Shown here: piece after piece, positions 17,346 through 26,762 of the stretch
Layout of the letters: each line of letters begins with the position of its first letter
How positions within the stretch are numbered: position 1 is the stretch's first letter
Origin: Acidimicrobiales bacterium
GTDB taxonomy: Bacteria > Actinomycetota > Acidimicrobiia > Acidimicrobiales > MedAcidi-G1
Direction: 5' to 3'
Length of the DNA: 38,429 nt
Assembly: GCA_029577135.1 (NCBI GenBank)
Contig: JARQPW010000023.1
Span: forward strand, 1-38,429
The notes under the pieces: model-generated
Databases searched by the model: none
The model's input: only the letters and a program-made list of their open reading frames with translations
Told to the model about the DNA's origin: nothing
Translations under genes and position numbers: made by a program

Positions 17346-18382
17346 CAGAACACCACCTTCAGCACGCCGGTTGCGACGATGTTGATGAGTGACAACGGGA
17401 TGAGCACCTTCCAGGCCAGCGTCTGGAGCTGGTCCTCACGGAACCGGGGGAAGGTGAACCGGAACCAGAAGATGAGGAAGGCGACCAGGATCACCTTGCC
17501 CATCAGGACCATCGGGCCGATGACGTTGAACAGGGTGTCGGTCGGGTCGAGCCCCGGTACGTACCAGCCGCCGAGGAACAGCGTTGCCGCCAGGGCCGAG
17601 AAGATGCCGGCCGTGGCGAACTCGCCGATGAAGAACATCAGGAACCGCATGCCGGAGTACTCGGTGAGGTAGCCGGTCACGAGCTCGGACTCGGCGACCG
17701 GCATGTCGAACGGCGGCTGGATGAGTTCGGCCTGGACGGCGACCAGGAAGATCGCGAACCCGAGGAACTGCGTGATGATGAAGGGGCTGCCGATGCCGCC
17801 GAAGCCGAAGATCTCGCCCTGGGCCTGCGCCATCACGATGCCCTGCATGTTGAGGGTGCCAGCCTGGATGACGACGCCCATGACCGCCAGCACGAGCGGC
17901 AGCTCGTAGGCGATGAGCTGGCCGGTGGCCCGCAGGGCGCCCAGCAGCGAGTACTTGGAGGCTGACGCCCAGCCGGCCATGAGGATGCCGATCACCGAGA
18001 TCGACGAGACCGCCAGGGCCAGGAAGATGCCGGTGTCGACGTCGATGAACATCAGGTCTGGGCCACCGGGGATGACCAGCACCAGCAGGAACGTGGAGAC
18101 CAGCACCACGTACGGCGCCGCCTTGAACACGACGCGGTCGGCCTTGGCGGGGATGATGTCCTCCTTCTGGAGGAACTTGCCGACCTCGGCGAGGAGTTGC
18201 ATCGAGCCGTAGGGGCCGGCCTCCATGGGGCCGAGGCGGCTCTGCATGAAACTCATCATCTTGAACAGGAACAGGTAGACGAGCGTCCCGGCGGGGAGCA
18301 GCACGGCCGCCAGTCCGACGACCGCCCGGATGGAGGTCTGCTGCCAGTAGGCCAACTCGGCGGCGAGGATGAGGGTGTTCAT
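17345..18382 (-). CDS. nuoH: complex I subunit H, cluster 1
   Basis: This 345-residue membrane subunit forms the quinone-cavity wall. The conserved cytoplasmic loops are [20 protein letters not shown] near the N-terminus, and [20 protein letters not shown] with its run of Glu residues, followed by [14 protein letters not shown]. Charged residues in this loop form the start of the proton (E) channel. The ATG at 18382 lies 34 bases after the nuoD stop. The gene is intact. Confidence 0.97.
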   Translation of the reverse strand: MNTLILAAELAYWQQTSIRAVVGLAAVLLPAGTLVYLFLFKMMSFMQSRLGPMEAGPYGSMQLLAEVGKFLQKEDIIPAKADRVVFKAAPYVVLVSTFLLVLVIPGGPDLMFIDVDTGIFLALAVSSISVIGILMAGWASASKYSLLGALRATGQLIAYELPLVLAVMGVVIQAGTLNMQGIVMAQAQGEIFGFGGIGSPFIITQFLGFAIFLVAVQAELIQPPFDMPVAESELVTGYLTEYSGMRFLMFFIGEFATAGIFSALAATLFLGGWYVPGLDPTDTLFNVIGPMVLMGKVILVAFLIFWFRFTFPRFREDQLQTLAWKVLIPLSLINIVATGVLKVVF

Positions 18383-18416
18383 GTGGACACCCCGTCCCTG
18401 GAGAGGCGAGACGTGT

Positions 18417-19589
18417 TCATCGGTCGATGTCGCCGAGGATGAAGTAGAGGCTGGCGAGGATCGAGATCACGTCGGGGACGTAGACGCCCTTGAGCAGCCA
18501 CGGCGTGATCGAGACGTTGTTGAACGACGCCGAGCGGATCTTCACCCGGTACGGCACCAACTCGCCCTTGGAGACGATGTAGTAGCCCATGATGCCGAGC
18601 GGGTTCTCGGTCTCGACGTAGGCCTCGCCGGCAGGCACCTTGATGATGCGGGGCACCTTGGCCATGACCGGACCGGAGGGGATGCCGTCGAGGCACTGCC
18701 CAACGATGGTGCAGGCCTCGCGTACCTCCTGGAGGCGCACCCAGTAGCGGGCGAACGAGTCGCCGTCGGGGTGGGTCCAGACCTTCCAGTCCAGCTCACG
18801 GTGGACGAGGCCCATCTCGCTGTCGCGCCGCAGGTCCCAGTCGACCCCGCTGGCACGGATGTTGGCACCGGACAGGCCGTACGACAGTCCGACGTCGGCG
18901 GGGATCACCCCAATGCCCCGGGTCCGGGCCTGGAAGATCTCGTTGCCGGCGACCAGGTCCTCCATCTCGTCGCAGAAGGTCCTGATGCGGTCGAGGACGC
19001 CCCGGGTCTCGTCGATCCAGCCCTTGGGGAGGTCGTCCTTGAGACCGCCGATGCGGTCGAAGTTGGGGTGGAAGCGGCCGCCGGTGACAGCCTCGATCTG
19101 GTTCAGCACGAACTCGCGGTCTCGGAAGGCGAAGAAGACCGGCGTGATGGCCCCCAGTTGGACGCCCATGTCGCCGAGGAACAGCACGACGTTGGCGATG
19201 CGGGAGAGTTCGAACAGGGCGGTGCGGATCCACTGGGCACGGGGCGGGGCCTCGACCTCCATGAGTCGCTCTGCGGCCAGGATGAACGGGACCTCGTTGG
19301 CGAAGCTGCCCAGCCAGTCGATTCGGTTGACCAGCGTGGTGATCTGCGGGTAGGTGCGGACCTCGGTCAACTTCTCGTAGCCGCGGTGCATGTAGCCCAT
19401 GACCGGCTCGGCGGCGATGACGCGCTCGCCGTCGAGCCGGACGATGATGCGCAGGGTGCCATGGGTGGCCGGGTGCTGTGGGCCGATGTTGAGGGTCATG
19501 CCCTCGGTCTCGAGTTCGACGTTCACCCGGGCGTCGGCGGCCTGGCCGGCGATGTAGGCGAGTTTTCTGGCGTCGGTCGTGGCGGTCAT
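18417..19589 (-). CDS. nuoD: complex I subunit D (49-kDa), cluster 1
   Basis: This 390-residue catalytic-core subunit shares the quinone site with NuoB. NIGPQHPATHGTLRI (the His of the quinone pocket) and YMHRGYEKLTEVRTY appear early, with ALFELSRIANVVLFL in the middle and the C-terminus YFILGDIDR. Arg69 in HRGYEK aligns with human NDUFS2 Arg85 (mature numbering), the residue dimethylated by NDUFAF7. The midA gene lies at the end of this same operon. The ATG at 19589 overlaps nuoC by four bases. Confidence 0.97.
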   Translation of the reverse strand: MTATTDARKLAYIAGQAADARVNVELETEGMTLNIGPQHPATHGTLRIIVRLDGERVIAAEPVMGYMHRGYEKLTEVRTYPQITTLVNRIDWLGSFANEVPFILAAERLMEVEAPPRAQWIRTALFELSRIANVVLFLGDMGVQLGAITPVFFAFRDREFVLNQIEAVTGGRFHPNFDRIGGLKDDLPKGWIDETRGVLDRIRTFCDEMEDLVAGNEIFQARTRGIGVIPADVGLSYGLSGANIRASGVDWDLRRDSEMGLVHRELDWKVWTHPDGDSFARYWVRLQEVREACTIVGQCLDGIPSGPVMAKVPRIIKVPAGEAYVETENPLGIMGYYIVSKGELVPYRVKIRSASFNNVSITPWLLKGVYVPDVISILASLYFILGDIDR

Positions 19590-20278
19590 GCGTCGTCGCC
19601 CTCCCCGTCATCCCCCGACTCGTCGTCGCCGTCGCCCGGCATGAGCTCTACGTCGACGATGCCCGGCCAGGGCTTGATGCGCCTGGCCAGCAGTGGGTAG
19701 TCCTTGCGCAGCGGGTTCCCCTCGAAGGCGCCGGGCAGGTACAGGTGCACCTGGTTCGGGTGGCCGCGGAAGTCGATGCCGAACATCTCCCAGGCCTCCC
19801 GCTCGTGCCAGTCGGCGCCCGCATAGGCGGGGATCCACGAGTCGACCTCGGGCCGGTCGCCCGGGAGGTCGGCCTTGACGGTGACGCCGAGGCCGGTCGC
19901 CGGGTTGTGCACGCGGGCCAGCAACTGGAATCGGGTCTCTCCGCCGGTGGTGCCCCACTCCATTGGCCCCGGGTCGTTCGCCTCGGGGCCATCCACCTGG
20001 GCGTCCATGTCGCGCCCGAAGGGCGACGGCTGCCAGTCGATGGCCGAGAGGAAGTTGAAGTACGACATGCCGCAGCGGTCGCGCAGGGCGACGCCGGCAG
20101 CCAGCCACGAGTCGGCGGCTACGCGCACCCAGACGTCGACGCCGGGCTGCACCTCGCTGGCGACGAGCCCGTCGCCGAGGGCCTCGGCCAGCGTGGCCAC
20201 GAGGTCGTCGCGTGCCGCATCGACGGCTGGCGCCTCGACGTCGTCGACCGGGTCCACGGTGTCCTCAGGAGACGACAA
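19586..20278 (-). CDS. nuoC: complex I subunit C (30-kDa), cluster 1
   Basis: This is a 230-residue protein with the NuoC signature [19 protein letters not shown] and NPLRKDYPL near the C-terminus. The first ~40 residues are acidic. The C-terminal 17 residues ([16 protein letters not shown] region) are almost all Asp, Glu and Gly. The TTG at 20278 overlaps nuoB by 14 bases and has GGAG six to seven bases upstream. A GTG at 20257 is the alternative. NuoC stabilises NuoD and NuoB in the connecting module. Confidence 0.93.
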   Translation of the reverse strand: MSSPEDTVDPVDDVEAPAVDAARDDLVATLAEALGDGLVASEVQPGVDVWVRVAADSWLAAGVALRDRCGMSYFNFLSAIDWQPSPFGRDMDAQVDGPEANDPGPMEWGTTGGETRFQLLARVHNPATGLGVTVKADLPGDRPEVDSWIPAYAGADWHEREAWEMFGIDFRGHPNQVHLYLPGAFEGNPLRKDYPLLARRIKPWPGIVDVELMPGDGDDESGDDGEGDDA

Positions 20279-20765
20279 TGGGGTCTCCGTTCCGACGTTC
20301 GCCCATGTCCTCGGACCGGATGCGCTCCTGGAGCAGCACGATGCCCTCGAGCAGTGCCTCGGGGCGTGGCGGGCAGCCGGGCACGTACACGTCCACGGGG
20401 ATGATCTGGTCGACCCCTTTGGTGACCGAGTAGGAGTCCCAGTAGGGGCCGCCGCAGTTTGCGCACGAGCCCATCGAGATCACGTACTTGGGGTCGGGCA
20501 TCTGCTCGTAGAGGCGCTTCACCGCCGGCGCCATCTTGTCGGTGACGGTGCCGGAGACGACGACGAGGTCGGCCTGGCGGGGCGACGCCGGGAACGGGAT
20601 CACGCCGAGGCGCATCACGTCGTAGCGGGGTGAGCCGAAGGCGGCGCCCATCTCGATGGCGCAGCAGGCGAGGCCCCACTGGTACACCCAGAGTGAGTAC
20701 TTGCGGCTGACGTTGAGCAGAGCGGTGAGTGGCTTCGGCAGCTTGCCGTTCTCGACGAGTCCCAT
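20265..20765 (-). CDS. nuoB: complex I subunit B, cluster 1
   Basis: This 166-residue subunit carries the ligands of terminal cluster N2: the tandem Cys in GLACCAIEM, the Cys in [11 protein letters not shown] and the Cys in [11 protein letters not shown]2 hands electrons to quinone at the NuoB/NuoD interface. An additional Cys (CANC) is a variation also seen in other bacteria. The ATG at 20765 follows nuoA after 22 bases. The C-terminus is short and lacks the repeat tail of the cluster 2 NuoB. Confidence 0.97.
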   Translation of the reverse strand: MGLVENGKLPKPLTALLNVSRKYSLWVYQWGLACCAIEMGAAFGSPRYDVMRLGVIPFPASPRQADLVVVSGTVTDKMAPAVKRLYEQMPDPKYVISMGSCANCGGPYWDSYSVTKGVDQIIPVDVYVPGCPPRPEALLEGIVLLQERIRSEDMGERRNGDPIVVS

Positions 20766-20787
20766 GGTCAGTTCGTTGCCCCGTCCC

Positions 20788-21153
20788 TCAGATCCAACGC
20801 AGCAGTCGCTTGCGCCAGGCGTAGAAGAGGCCCAGGGCGAGGATGAAGATGAAGATGGCCATCTCGACGAGGCCGAACACGCCGTAGGCCTCCAGCCGGG
20901 CTGCCCACGGGAAGATGAACACGGCCTCGACGTCGAAGAGCACGAACATGAGGGCGAACACGTAGTAGCGGATGTTCGACTGGCTCCAGCGGTCGCCCTG
21001 CGGGTCGACGCCGCTCTCGTAGTTCATGACCTTCTGCTCGGTCTCCCTCTTGGGGCGGAGCAGGCTGCCGAGTCCGAGGAAGATGCCGACAAGCACGACG
21101 GCGAGGCCGCCGAACACCACGACGACCAGCCAACTGCGGAGGAACTCGGACAC
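20788..21153 (-). CDS. nuoA: complex I subunit A, cluster 1
   Basis: This is a 121-residue protein with three membrane helices. The conserved loop [13 protein letters not shown] and the helix [15 protein letters not shown] with its Asp/Glu pair define NuoA. It is the first gene of the 11-gene operon, starting with GTG at 21153. No Shine-Dalgarno precedes it, and a -10-like TAGGTT lies eight bases upstream, suggesting a leaderless mRNA. The preceding gene is nuoN of cluster 2, 144 bp away. Confidence 0.96.
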   Translation of the reverse strand: MSEFLRSWLVVVVFGGLAVVLVGIFLGLGSLLRPKRETEQKVMNYESGVDPQGDRWSQSNIRYYVFALMFVLFDVEAVFIFPWAARLEAYGVFGLVEMAIFIFILALGLFYAWRKRLLRWI

Positions 21154-21161
21154 GAGGGGTG

Positions 21162-21167
21162 AACCTA
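21162..21167 (-). promoter_or_regulatory. -10-like TAGGTT before nuoA of cluster 1
   Basis: TAGGTT on the minus strand (21167-21162) matches TANNNT and ends eight bases before the GTG at 21153. It lies in the only gap above 50 bp within the two nuo clusters (21154-21297). If used, it would make cluster 1 independently transcribed from a leaderless start. No clear -35 or terminator is visible in the gap, so read-through from cluster 2 remains possible. Confidence 0.35.
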
Positions 21168-21297
21168 ACGGATTTCGGGAAAATGGGCGGGCGTGAGGAG
21201 GACCGGACGGCGGCGTCGCAGCGCTGCGGGAAGGCTAGCGGGCGGCACCGCCTTCGCTATGGGGAGCGGCTGCGATTCAGCAGCGTTGCCGATCATC

Positions 21298-22788
21298 TCA
21301 GCCACCCACCAGGACGGGCACGGCGTCCTTGGCCAGGTCGACGAGGGGGCCGGGGAGGACGCCCAGGAACAGCACCAGGGCGACCGACACGGCGAGGACG
21401 ATGCGGGGTCCCCACGGGACCGGATCGACCTCCGCAGCATCGGACCCGTCGTCGAGGTACATCGCCACGAGGATTCGCAGGTAGACGAAGGCGGCCACGG
21501 CGGCAGCCAGCATGGCGACTCCGGCAAGGGCATAGGAGCGACCCTCGGCTGCGGCGGCGATCACGCCGAACTTGGCGACGAAGCCGGCGGTGAACGGCAC
21601 GCCGGCCTGTCCCAGCAGCAGCACGGCGAAGGCGCCGGCCAGCCAGGGACGACGGGCACCGAGGCCCCGGTAGGCGTCGAGGCCGTGGCGGTCGTCGCCG
21701 GCACCTCCGACGACGGTGACCACGGCGAAGCTGCCGCAGGCCAGCAGCGTGTAGGCGCCGAGGTAGGCGAGCACGGCGGCCGTGCCCCGGTCGGAGGAGG
21801 CCTGCACGCCGACCAGCAGGAACCCGGCGTGGGCGATCGACGAGTACGCCAGCATCCGCTTGACGTCGGTCTGCACGACGGCCACGACCGAGCCGCCCAG
21901 CACGGTGAGGATGGCGAGGCCCCACACGGCGGGCTGCCACTCCCCCGACCATGACCCGAACGTCAGGACGAAGACCCGCAGCAGGGCGGCGAATCCGGCG
22001 GCCTTGACGCCGGCGGCCATCCAGGCCACCACCGGGGTCGGGGCGCCCTGGTAGACGTCGGGGGCCCAGGCGTGGAATGGCACGGCAGCGACCTTGAAGC
22101 CCAGGCCTACGAGCAGCAGGCCGAAGCCGGCCAGCAGCATGCCGTCCTCGAGCAGGACGGAGGTCGACAGGTAGCCGGCGATCCGGGCGAGGCCCGTGGA
22201 CCCGGAGGCGCCGTACACCAGGGCGATCCCGTAGAGGAGGAACGCCGAGGCGAACGCCCCCAGCACGAAGTACTTGAGGGCCGCCTCCTGCGACTGGATG
22301 CGGCGCAGGTGCAGGGCGGCCATGACGTAGACGGCGATCGACAGCAACTCGAGGCCGAGGAACAGCACGATCAGGTCGTTGGCCGAGGCCATGACTACGC
22401 CACCTGCGGCCGAGAGCAGCAGCAGCACGTAGAGCTCGACGCCCGGCAGGTCCTCGCGGGTGAGGTAGGCCCGGGAGAGCAGCGCCGTGGCGACCACGGC
22501 AACGGCCAGCAGGGCGGTCACGAACACCGTCGAACCGTCGATCCCGACAGCGCCGGCCAGGAACGAGCGGGCACCCTCATCCTGCACCCGGCTCCAGAGT
22601 GGGACGACCGACACCAGCACGGCCAGGCCGGCCACGACCGTCCAGGTGGCCGGCAGCCACTCGGGCAGCCGCCGCACCAGCGAGGCGACGGTCAGCAGCA
22701 GCACGGCCGCACCTGCGAGGATCAGCAACGGGACGAGTGCCCACCAGAGCACCTCGGGCGTGGCCACGGTTCCAGCCTGGGCAAGCAT
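21298..22788 (-). CDS. nuoN: complex I subunit N, cluster 2
   Basis: This 496-residue antiporter-like subunit shows IVLFLGLELLSIAVYVMAAL (TM5 Glu) and GFKVAAVPFHAWAPDVYQGA (channel Lys). The start ATG at 22788 overlaps the nuoM stop by one base (TGATG). It closes the 14-gene operon. Its sequence is clearly diverged from the NuoN of cluster 1. Confidence 0.96.
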   Translation of the reverse strand: MLAQAGTVATPEVLWWALVPLLILAGAAVLLLTVASLVRRLPEWLPATWTVVAGLAVLVSVVPLWSRVQDEGARSFLAGAVGIDGSTVFVTALLAVAVVATALLSRAYLTREDLPGVELYVLLLLSAAGGVVMASANDLIVLFLGLELLSIAVYVMAALHLRRIQSQEAALKYFVLGAFASAFLLYGIALVYGASGSTGLARIAGYLSTSVLLEDGMLLAGFGLLLVGLGFKVAAVPFHAWAPDVYQGAPTPVVAWMAAGVKAAGFAALLRVFVLTFGSWSGEWQPAVWGLAILTVLGGSVVAVVQTDVKRMLAYSSIAHAGFLLVGVQASSDRGTAAVLAYLGAYTLLACGSFAVVTVVGGAGDDRHGLDAYRGLGARRPWLAGAFAVLLLGQAGVPFTAGFVAKFGVIAAAAEGRSYALAGVAMLAAAVAAFVYLRILVAMYLDDGSDAAEVDPVPWGPRIVLAVSVALVLFLGVLPGPLVDLAKDAVPVLVGG

Positions 22789-24377
22789 CAGTGGCCCTCT
22801 TCCGAGTCCGCGGCGCCCTCAGGGGACATGCTGATGCCCATGCGGCTGGTCGGCTCGTGGAAGCCGTCGACGTGGCGTTCGATGTGCTCGACGAGGGCGT
22901 CCACCGCCGGCTCCATGCGCTCGATGACCGGCTTCGGATAGACGCCGAGCACCACGATGAGCGCCAACAGCGGGGCGAGGACCAGGCCCTCGCGTAGTCG
23001 CAGGTCGGGCACGTCGGCGTTGTCGCCCTCCGCGGGGCCGTGGAACACCCGCTGGTAGGCCCACAGCAGGTAGAGGGAGGCCAGCACCGCTCCGCCGGCG
23101 GCCACCACGGCGTACCAGCGGTGGGCGTTGAAGGTCCCGACCAGCACGAGGAACTCTCCGACGAAGCCGTTCAGGCCGGGTAGCCCGATCGACGACAGCA
23201 TCACGACGGTGAAGACGCCCGCCAGCAGCGGAGCCGACTTCTGGAGGCCGCCCAACTTGGCGATCTGGCGCGTGTGGCGCCGTTCGTAGATCATCCCGAC
23301 CAGCAGGAACAGGGCACCGGTCGAGATGCCATGGTTGACCATCTGGAGCAGGCCGCCCTCGATGCCCTCGGTGTTGAGGGCGAACGTGCCCAGGATGATG
23401 AAACCGAGGTGCGCCACCGACGAGTAGGCAACCAGGCGCTTGAGGTCCTTCTGCATCGTGGCGACGACGGCCCCGTAGACGATGCCGACCACGCCGAGCA
23501 CGAGGAACACCGGGGCGAAGTGGTGCGTGGCCTCCGGGAACAGGTACAGGCCGAAGCGCAGGAACCCGTAGGTGCCCAGCTTCAGGAGCACCCCGGCGAG
23601 GATCACCGAGCCGGCCGTGGGCGCCTCGGTGTGGGCGTCGGGCAGCCAGGTGTGCAGTGGGAAGATCGGCACCTTTACGGCGAAGGCGAGCGCGAACGTG
23701 AGGAACACCCAGCGGGCGGTCTCGGTGGCGAGGCCCTGCGCCTCGGCGATGGCGACCAGGTCGAACGTGACCGCCCCACCGGTGGCGTCGGCGTGCAGGA
23801 ACGCCAGGGACACGATGCCGACGAGCATCAGCGCCGAGCCGGCCATCGTGAACAGGAAGAACTTGGTGGCGGCATAGGTGCGGTTTCCGTGTCCCCACCG
23901 GCCGATGAGGAAGTACATCGGCACGAGCACGGCCTCGAAACACAGGAAGAACACCACCAGGTCGAGGCTGGCGAACACGCCCATGACCCCGCCCTCGAGG
24001 ACCAGCAGCCAGGCGTAGTAGGCGCGACCGTCGTGTTCCGGGTCGGTGGCCAGGATGGCGATCGGGAACAGGACCCCCGTCAGGACGACGAGGAACAGCG
24101 AGATTCCGTCGATACCGAACAGCCACGACACGCCGAGGTCCCCGAGCCAGACGTGGCGGCTGGCGAACTGGAAGCCGTCGACTCCGGTGTCGAATGCGAA
24201 CAGCAGCCACAGCGAGAGCGCTCCGGTCGCCATCGTGGCGAGCACGGCCACCAGCTTCAACAAGTCCGTGCGGCGGCGGGGCACGACGACGACCAGCAGG
24301 GCGCCGAGCAGCGGCACGACGATCAGCGCCGGGAGCACCGGAAAGGTGGGCGAGGCGGAGGCGAGCACGGGGGTCAC
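22788..24377 (-). CDS. nuoM: complex I subunit M, cluster 2
   Basis: The GTG at 24377 overlaps the nuoL stop by four bases (GTGA) and yields 529 residues. The TM5 Glu in FFLCFEAVLVPMYFLIGRWG and the channel lysines in AVKVPIFPLHTWLPDAHTEA and VLLKLGTYGFLRFG are present. The C-terminus VDGFHEPTSRMGISM ends in a short acidic stretch. The frame is open far upstream inside nuoL, but the extra sequence is not NuoM-like, so the overlap start is the right one. Confidence 0.95.
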   Translation of the reverse strand: MTPVLASASPTFPVLPALIVVPLLGALLVVVVPRRRTDLLKLVAVLATMATGALSLWLLFAFDTGVDGFQFASRHVWLGDLGVSWLFGIDGISLFLVVLTGVLFPIAILATDPEHDGRAYYAWLLVLEGGVMGVFASLDLVVFFLCFEAVLVPMYFLIGRWGHGNRTYAATKFFLFTMAGSALMLVGIVSLAFLHADATGGAVTFDLVAIAEAQGLATETARWVFLTFALAFAVKVPIFPLHTWLPDAHTEAPTAGSVILAGVLLKLGTYGFLRFGLYLFPEATHHFAPVFLVLGVVGIVYGAVVATMQKDLKRLVAYSSVAHLGFIILGTFALNTEGIEGGLLQMVNHGISTGALFLLVGMIYERRHTRQIAKLGGLQKSAPLLAGVFTVVMLSSIGLPGLNGFVGEFLVLVGTFNAHRWYAVVAAGGAVLASLYLLWAYQRVFHGPAEGDNADVPDLRLREGLVLAPLLALIVVLGVYPKPVIERMEPAVDALVEHIERHVDGFHEPTSRMGISMSPEGAADSEEGH

Positions 24378-26713
24378 CAGCTGGCCCTCGAGAGGAACCA
24401 CAGCAGCAGGGCGACCGCACCGAGTGCTGCTCCGGCGGCATAGGTGCGCACCAGGCCGTTGTGGAACCGGCGCAGCACACCGGCCAGTCGACGCACCAAT
24501 GCGCCGACCCCGTTGACGGCGCCGTCGACGATGCGCTCGTCGAACGTGGTGATGGCCTCGAAGCCGGCGCGGCCGGGACCGCCCATGAAGTCGCCCACCT
24601 TCCGGTCGATGGCCCAGGCATCGGCGAGCAGCGGTTGTTCGAAGATCCGGTGGTCGATGCGGCGACGCTCGTAGGCGGCAACGGCGACGGCGATTCCGAC
24701 GAGGCCGCCGGCGACGGCGACGGCGGCCAGTACCCAGAGCATCCCCGCGCCGAGACCTAGGTGGGCCTCGTTGCCGAACAGCGAGGGCTCGAGCCACTGC
24801 TCGAGAAACTTGAGCGACGGTGCGAACGGAAGCTGCATGAGCCCGCCAGCGACCGACAGGATTGCCAGGACGACCAACGGAAGGGTCATCGTCCACGGCG
24901 ACTCGTGCGGGTGGTGGTCGGCACGTGCGGCCACGGCCTCGGGCAGGTGGTCGGTGACGTCGTCGGTGTCGGGTGCGGCGTCGAGGGCGAGAGCGGGAAC
25001 CCCGTCACGTTCCCCTGCGGCGGCGACGACGACAGCCTGGTCGGCGGCGGCGACGGCACGCGACGACCTCGCGACGGCCAACGATTCCTCGGCTGCCTCG
25101 ACCGCTGTGTCTGCGGCGGCCACGGCGTCCTCGGCGGCGAGCACCGCCTCGGCGAGCGCCTCGGGGTCGGCGGCCTCGTCCGTCGATCCCCCGGACGTCG
25201 CAGCGCGGGCGGCCTCGATGGCCGAGGCATGTGCGGTCTCGGCCCCGGTACGGGCGGCGACCGCTGCCTCGAGGCCGGCGCGAGCCCCATCGACCGCTGC
25301 CGCTGCCGCCTCGAGGTCGGCTGCGACACCGGCGAGGCGGGCGTCCCATGCGGCGTCGACCTCGTCGGGACGGGCATCGGCGTAGCGGTGGCGGCCGAAG
25401 AAGGTGAGCACCACCTGGCGGGTCATGTAGAAGGCGGTCAGCACGGCGGTCACCAGGCCGACCGCCCACAGGGCGGAGCTCTCGTTCCAGGCGTACGCCA
25501 GGATCTCGTCCTTCGACCAGAAGCCGGCGAACGGCGGCACCCCGGCGATGGCCAGCCAACCGATGATGAACGTGGAGGCGGTGACCGGCATCCACTTCCG
25601 GAGGCCGCCGTAGTGGCGCAGGTCCTGGTCGCCGTCCATGCCGTGGATGACCGAGCCCGAGCCGAGGAACAGCAGGGCCTTGAAGAAGGCGTGGGTGACC
25701 ATGTGGAAGATGGCCGGCACGTAGGCACCACAGCCCACGGCCAGGAACATGTAGCCGAGCTGGCTGACGGTCGAGTACGCCAGCACCTTCTTGATGTCGG
25801 TCTGCGCCATGGCGATGGTCGCAGCGAACAGCGCCGTGCCCACCCCCACCCAGGCGATGAGCGAGGGGACCCAGGCGGCGGCGTCGGCGATGATCGGGTT
25901 GACGCGGGTCAGAAGGTAGATGCCCGAGGTCACCATCGTGGCGGCGTGGATCAGCGCCGAGACCGGCGTGGGACCGGCCATGGCATCGGGCAGCCACAGG
26001 TACAGCGGGAACTGCGCCGACTTTCCGATTGCCCCGACGAAGAGCATCACGGCGATGAGGGTGGCCGTCGACTCGGCGACCTGTCCGGCATCGGTTGCGT
26101 CGAGCACCTCGACGTACGAGAGCGACCCGAACGTGAAGAAGGTCAGGCACATGGCGACGAGGACGCCCCAGTCGCCGATGCGGTTCGTGACGAAGGCCTT
26201 CTTCCCGGCGGAGGCGTTGGCCGGGTCGGTGAACCAGAAGGAGATGAGCAGGTACGAACACGCCCCGACGCCCTCCCAGCCGAGGAACGTGAACAGCATG
26301 TTGTCGGCCAGGACGAGGACGAGCATCGAGAAGGCGAACAGGTTCAGATAGGTGAAGAAGCGGCCGAAGTCGGCGTCGCCGTGCATGTACCCGATCGAAT
26401 ACAGGTGGATGAGGGCGCCGACCCCGGTGATGAAGAGGCACATCGTCAACGACAGCGGATCGGCGAGGAAGCCGACGTCCACGGAGAGGTCGCCGGCCGG
26501 CACCCAGGAGAACAGGGTGGTGACCGAGCGGCGGTGGTGCTCGTCACGCGACAGCAGGTCGACGACCACGCCGATCGTGGCGGCGAACGACCCGAACATT
26601 GCGACGGTCGCCACCCAGCCGGCGTTCGGCTCGCCGAGGCGGCGGCCGGCCACCAGCAGCACGGCGAACCCGGCCAGCGGGAATGCGGGGATCAGCCAGA
26701 CCAGGTCGAGCAC
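24374..26713 (-). CDS. nuoL: complex I subunit L, cluster 2, with large Ala-rich insertion
   Basis: This 779-residue subunit is about 130-150 residues longer than usual. The pump core is intact: FTFLGWEGVGACSYLLISFW (Glu147), IGKSAQFPLYLWLPDAMAGP (Lys231) and the Lys pair in AQTDIKKVLAYSTVSQLGY. After the helix ending TRQVVLTFFGRHRY the usual short linker to HPHESPWTMTLPLVVLAI is replaced by an Ala-rich helical domain at residues ~450-598. The C-terminal lateral-helix part then follows normally. It starts with GTG at 26713, 39 bp after nuoK. Confidence 0.96.
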   Translation of the reverse strand: MLDLVWLIPAFPLAGFAVLLVAGRRLGEPNAGWVATVAMFGSFAATIGVVVDLLSRDEHHRRSVTTLFSWVPAGDLSVDVGFLADPLSLTMCLFITGVGALIHLYSIGYMHGDADFGRFFTYLNLFAFSMLVLVLADNMLFTFLGWEGVGACSYLLISFWFTDPANASAGKKAFVTNRIGDWGVLVAMCLTFFTFGSLSYVEVLDATDAGQVAESTATLIAVMLFVGAIGKSAQFPLYLWLPDAMAGPTPVSALIHAATMVTSGIYLLTRVNPIIADAAAWVPSLIAWVGVGTALFAATIAMAQTDIKKVLAYSTVSQLGYMFLAVGCGAYVPAIFHMVTHAFFKALLFLGSGSVIHGMDGDQDLRHYGGLRKWMPVTASTFIIGWLAIAGVPPFAGFWSKDEILAYAWNESSALWAVGLVTAVLTAFYMTRQVVLTFFGRHRYADARPDEVDAAWDARLAGVAADLEAAAAAVDGARAGLEAAVAARTGAETAHASAIEAARAATSGGSTDEAADPEALAEAVLAAEDAVAAADTAVEAAEESLAVARSSRAVAAADQAVVVAAAGERDGVPALALDAAPDTDDVTDHLPEAVAARADHHPHESPWTMTLPLVVLAILSVAGGLMQLPFAPSLKFLEQWLEPSLFGNEAHLGLGAGMLWVLAAVAVAGGLVGIAVAVAAYERRRIDHRIFEQPLLADAWAIDRKVGDFMGGPGRAGFEAITTFDERIVDGAVNGVGALVRRLAGVLRRFHNGLVRTYAAGAALGAVALLLWFLSRASW
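24920..25366 (-). other. Ala-rich predicted coiled-coil insertion in NuoL
   Basis: This stretch encodes NuoL residues ~450-598. Alanine makes up 49 of residues 451-570. Segments such as AADLEAAAAAVDGARAGLEA and AEDAVAAADTAVEAAEESLA show regular spacing of small hydrophobic and charged residues, as in a long amphipathic helix or coiled coil. A turn-like TSGGSTDEAADP near 506-517 would allow a helical hairpin. The domain is followed by an Asp-rich linker (DAAPDTDDVTDHL). The NuoL of cluster 1 has only a short GEFRGHGTPHESG linker at this point. Confidence 0.8.
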
Positions 26714-26716
26714 GGT

Positions 26717-26762
26717 CTAGCCCCTCGGCTTCGATGGAAGGCGCAGCATGCCCTAGCCCCTC
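26717..26762 (-). repeat. 10-bp direct repeat GAGGGGCTAG at the nuoK-nuoL junction
   Basis: GAGGGGCTAG occurs at 26762-26753 (end of nuoK, including its TAG stop) and again at 26726-26717, just before the nuoL GTG. The sequence between encodes an ATG-started ten-codon frame (MLRLPSKPRG) that ends, like nuoK, in Arg-Gly-TAG. The second GAGGGG may also serve as the nuoL ribosome-binding site. Confidence 0.55.
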
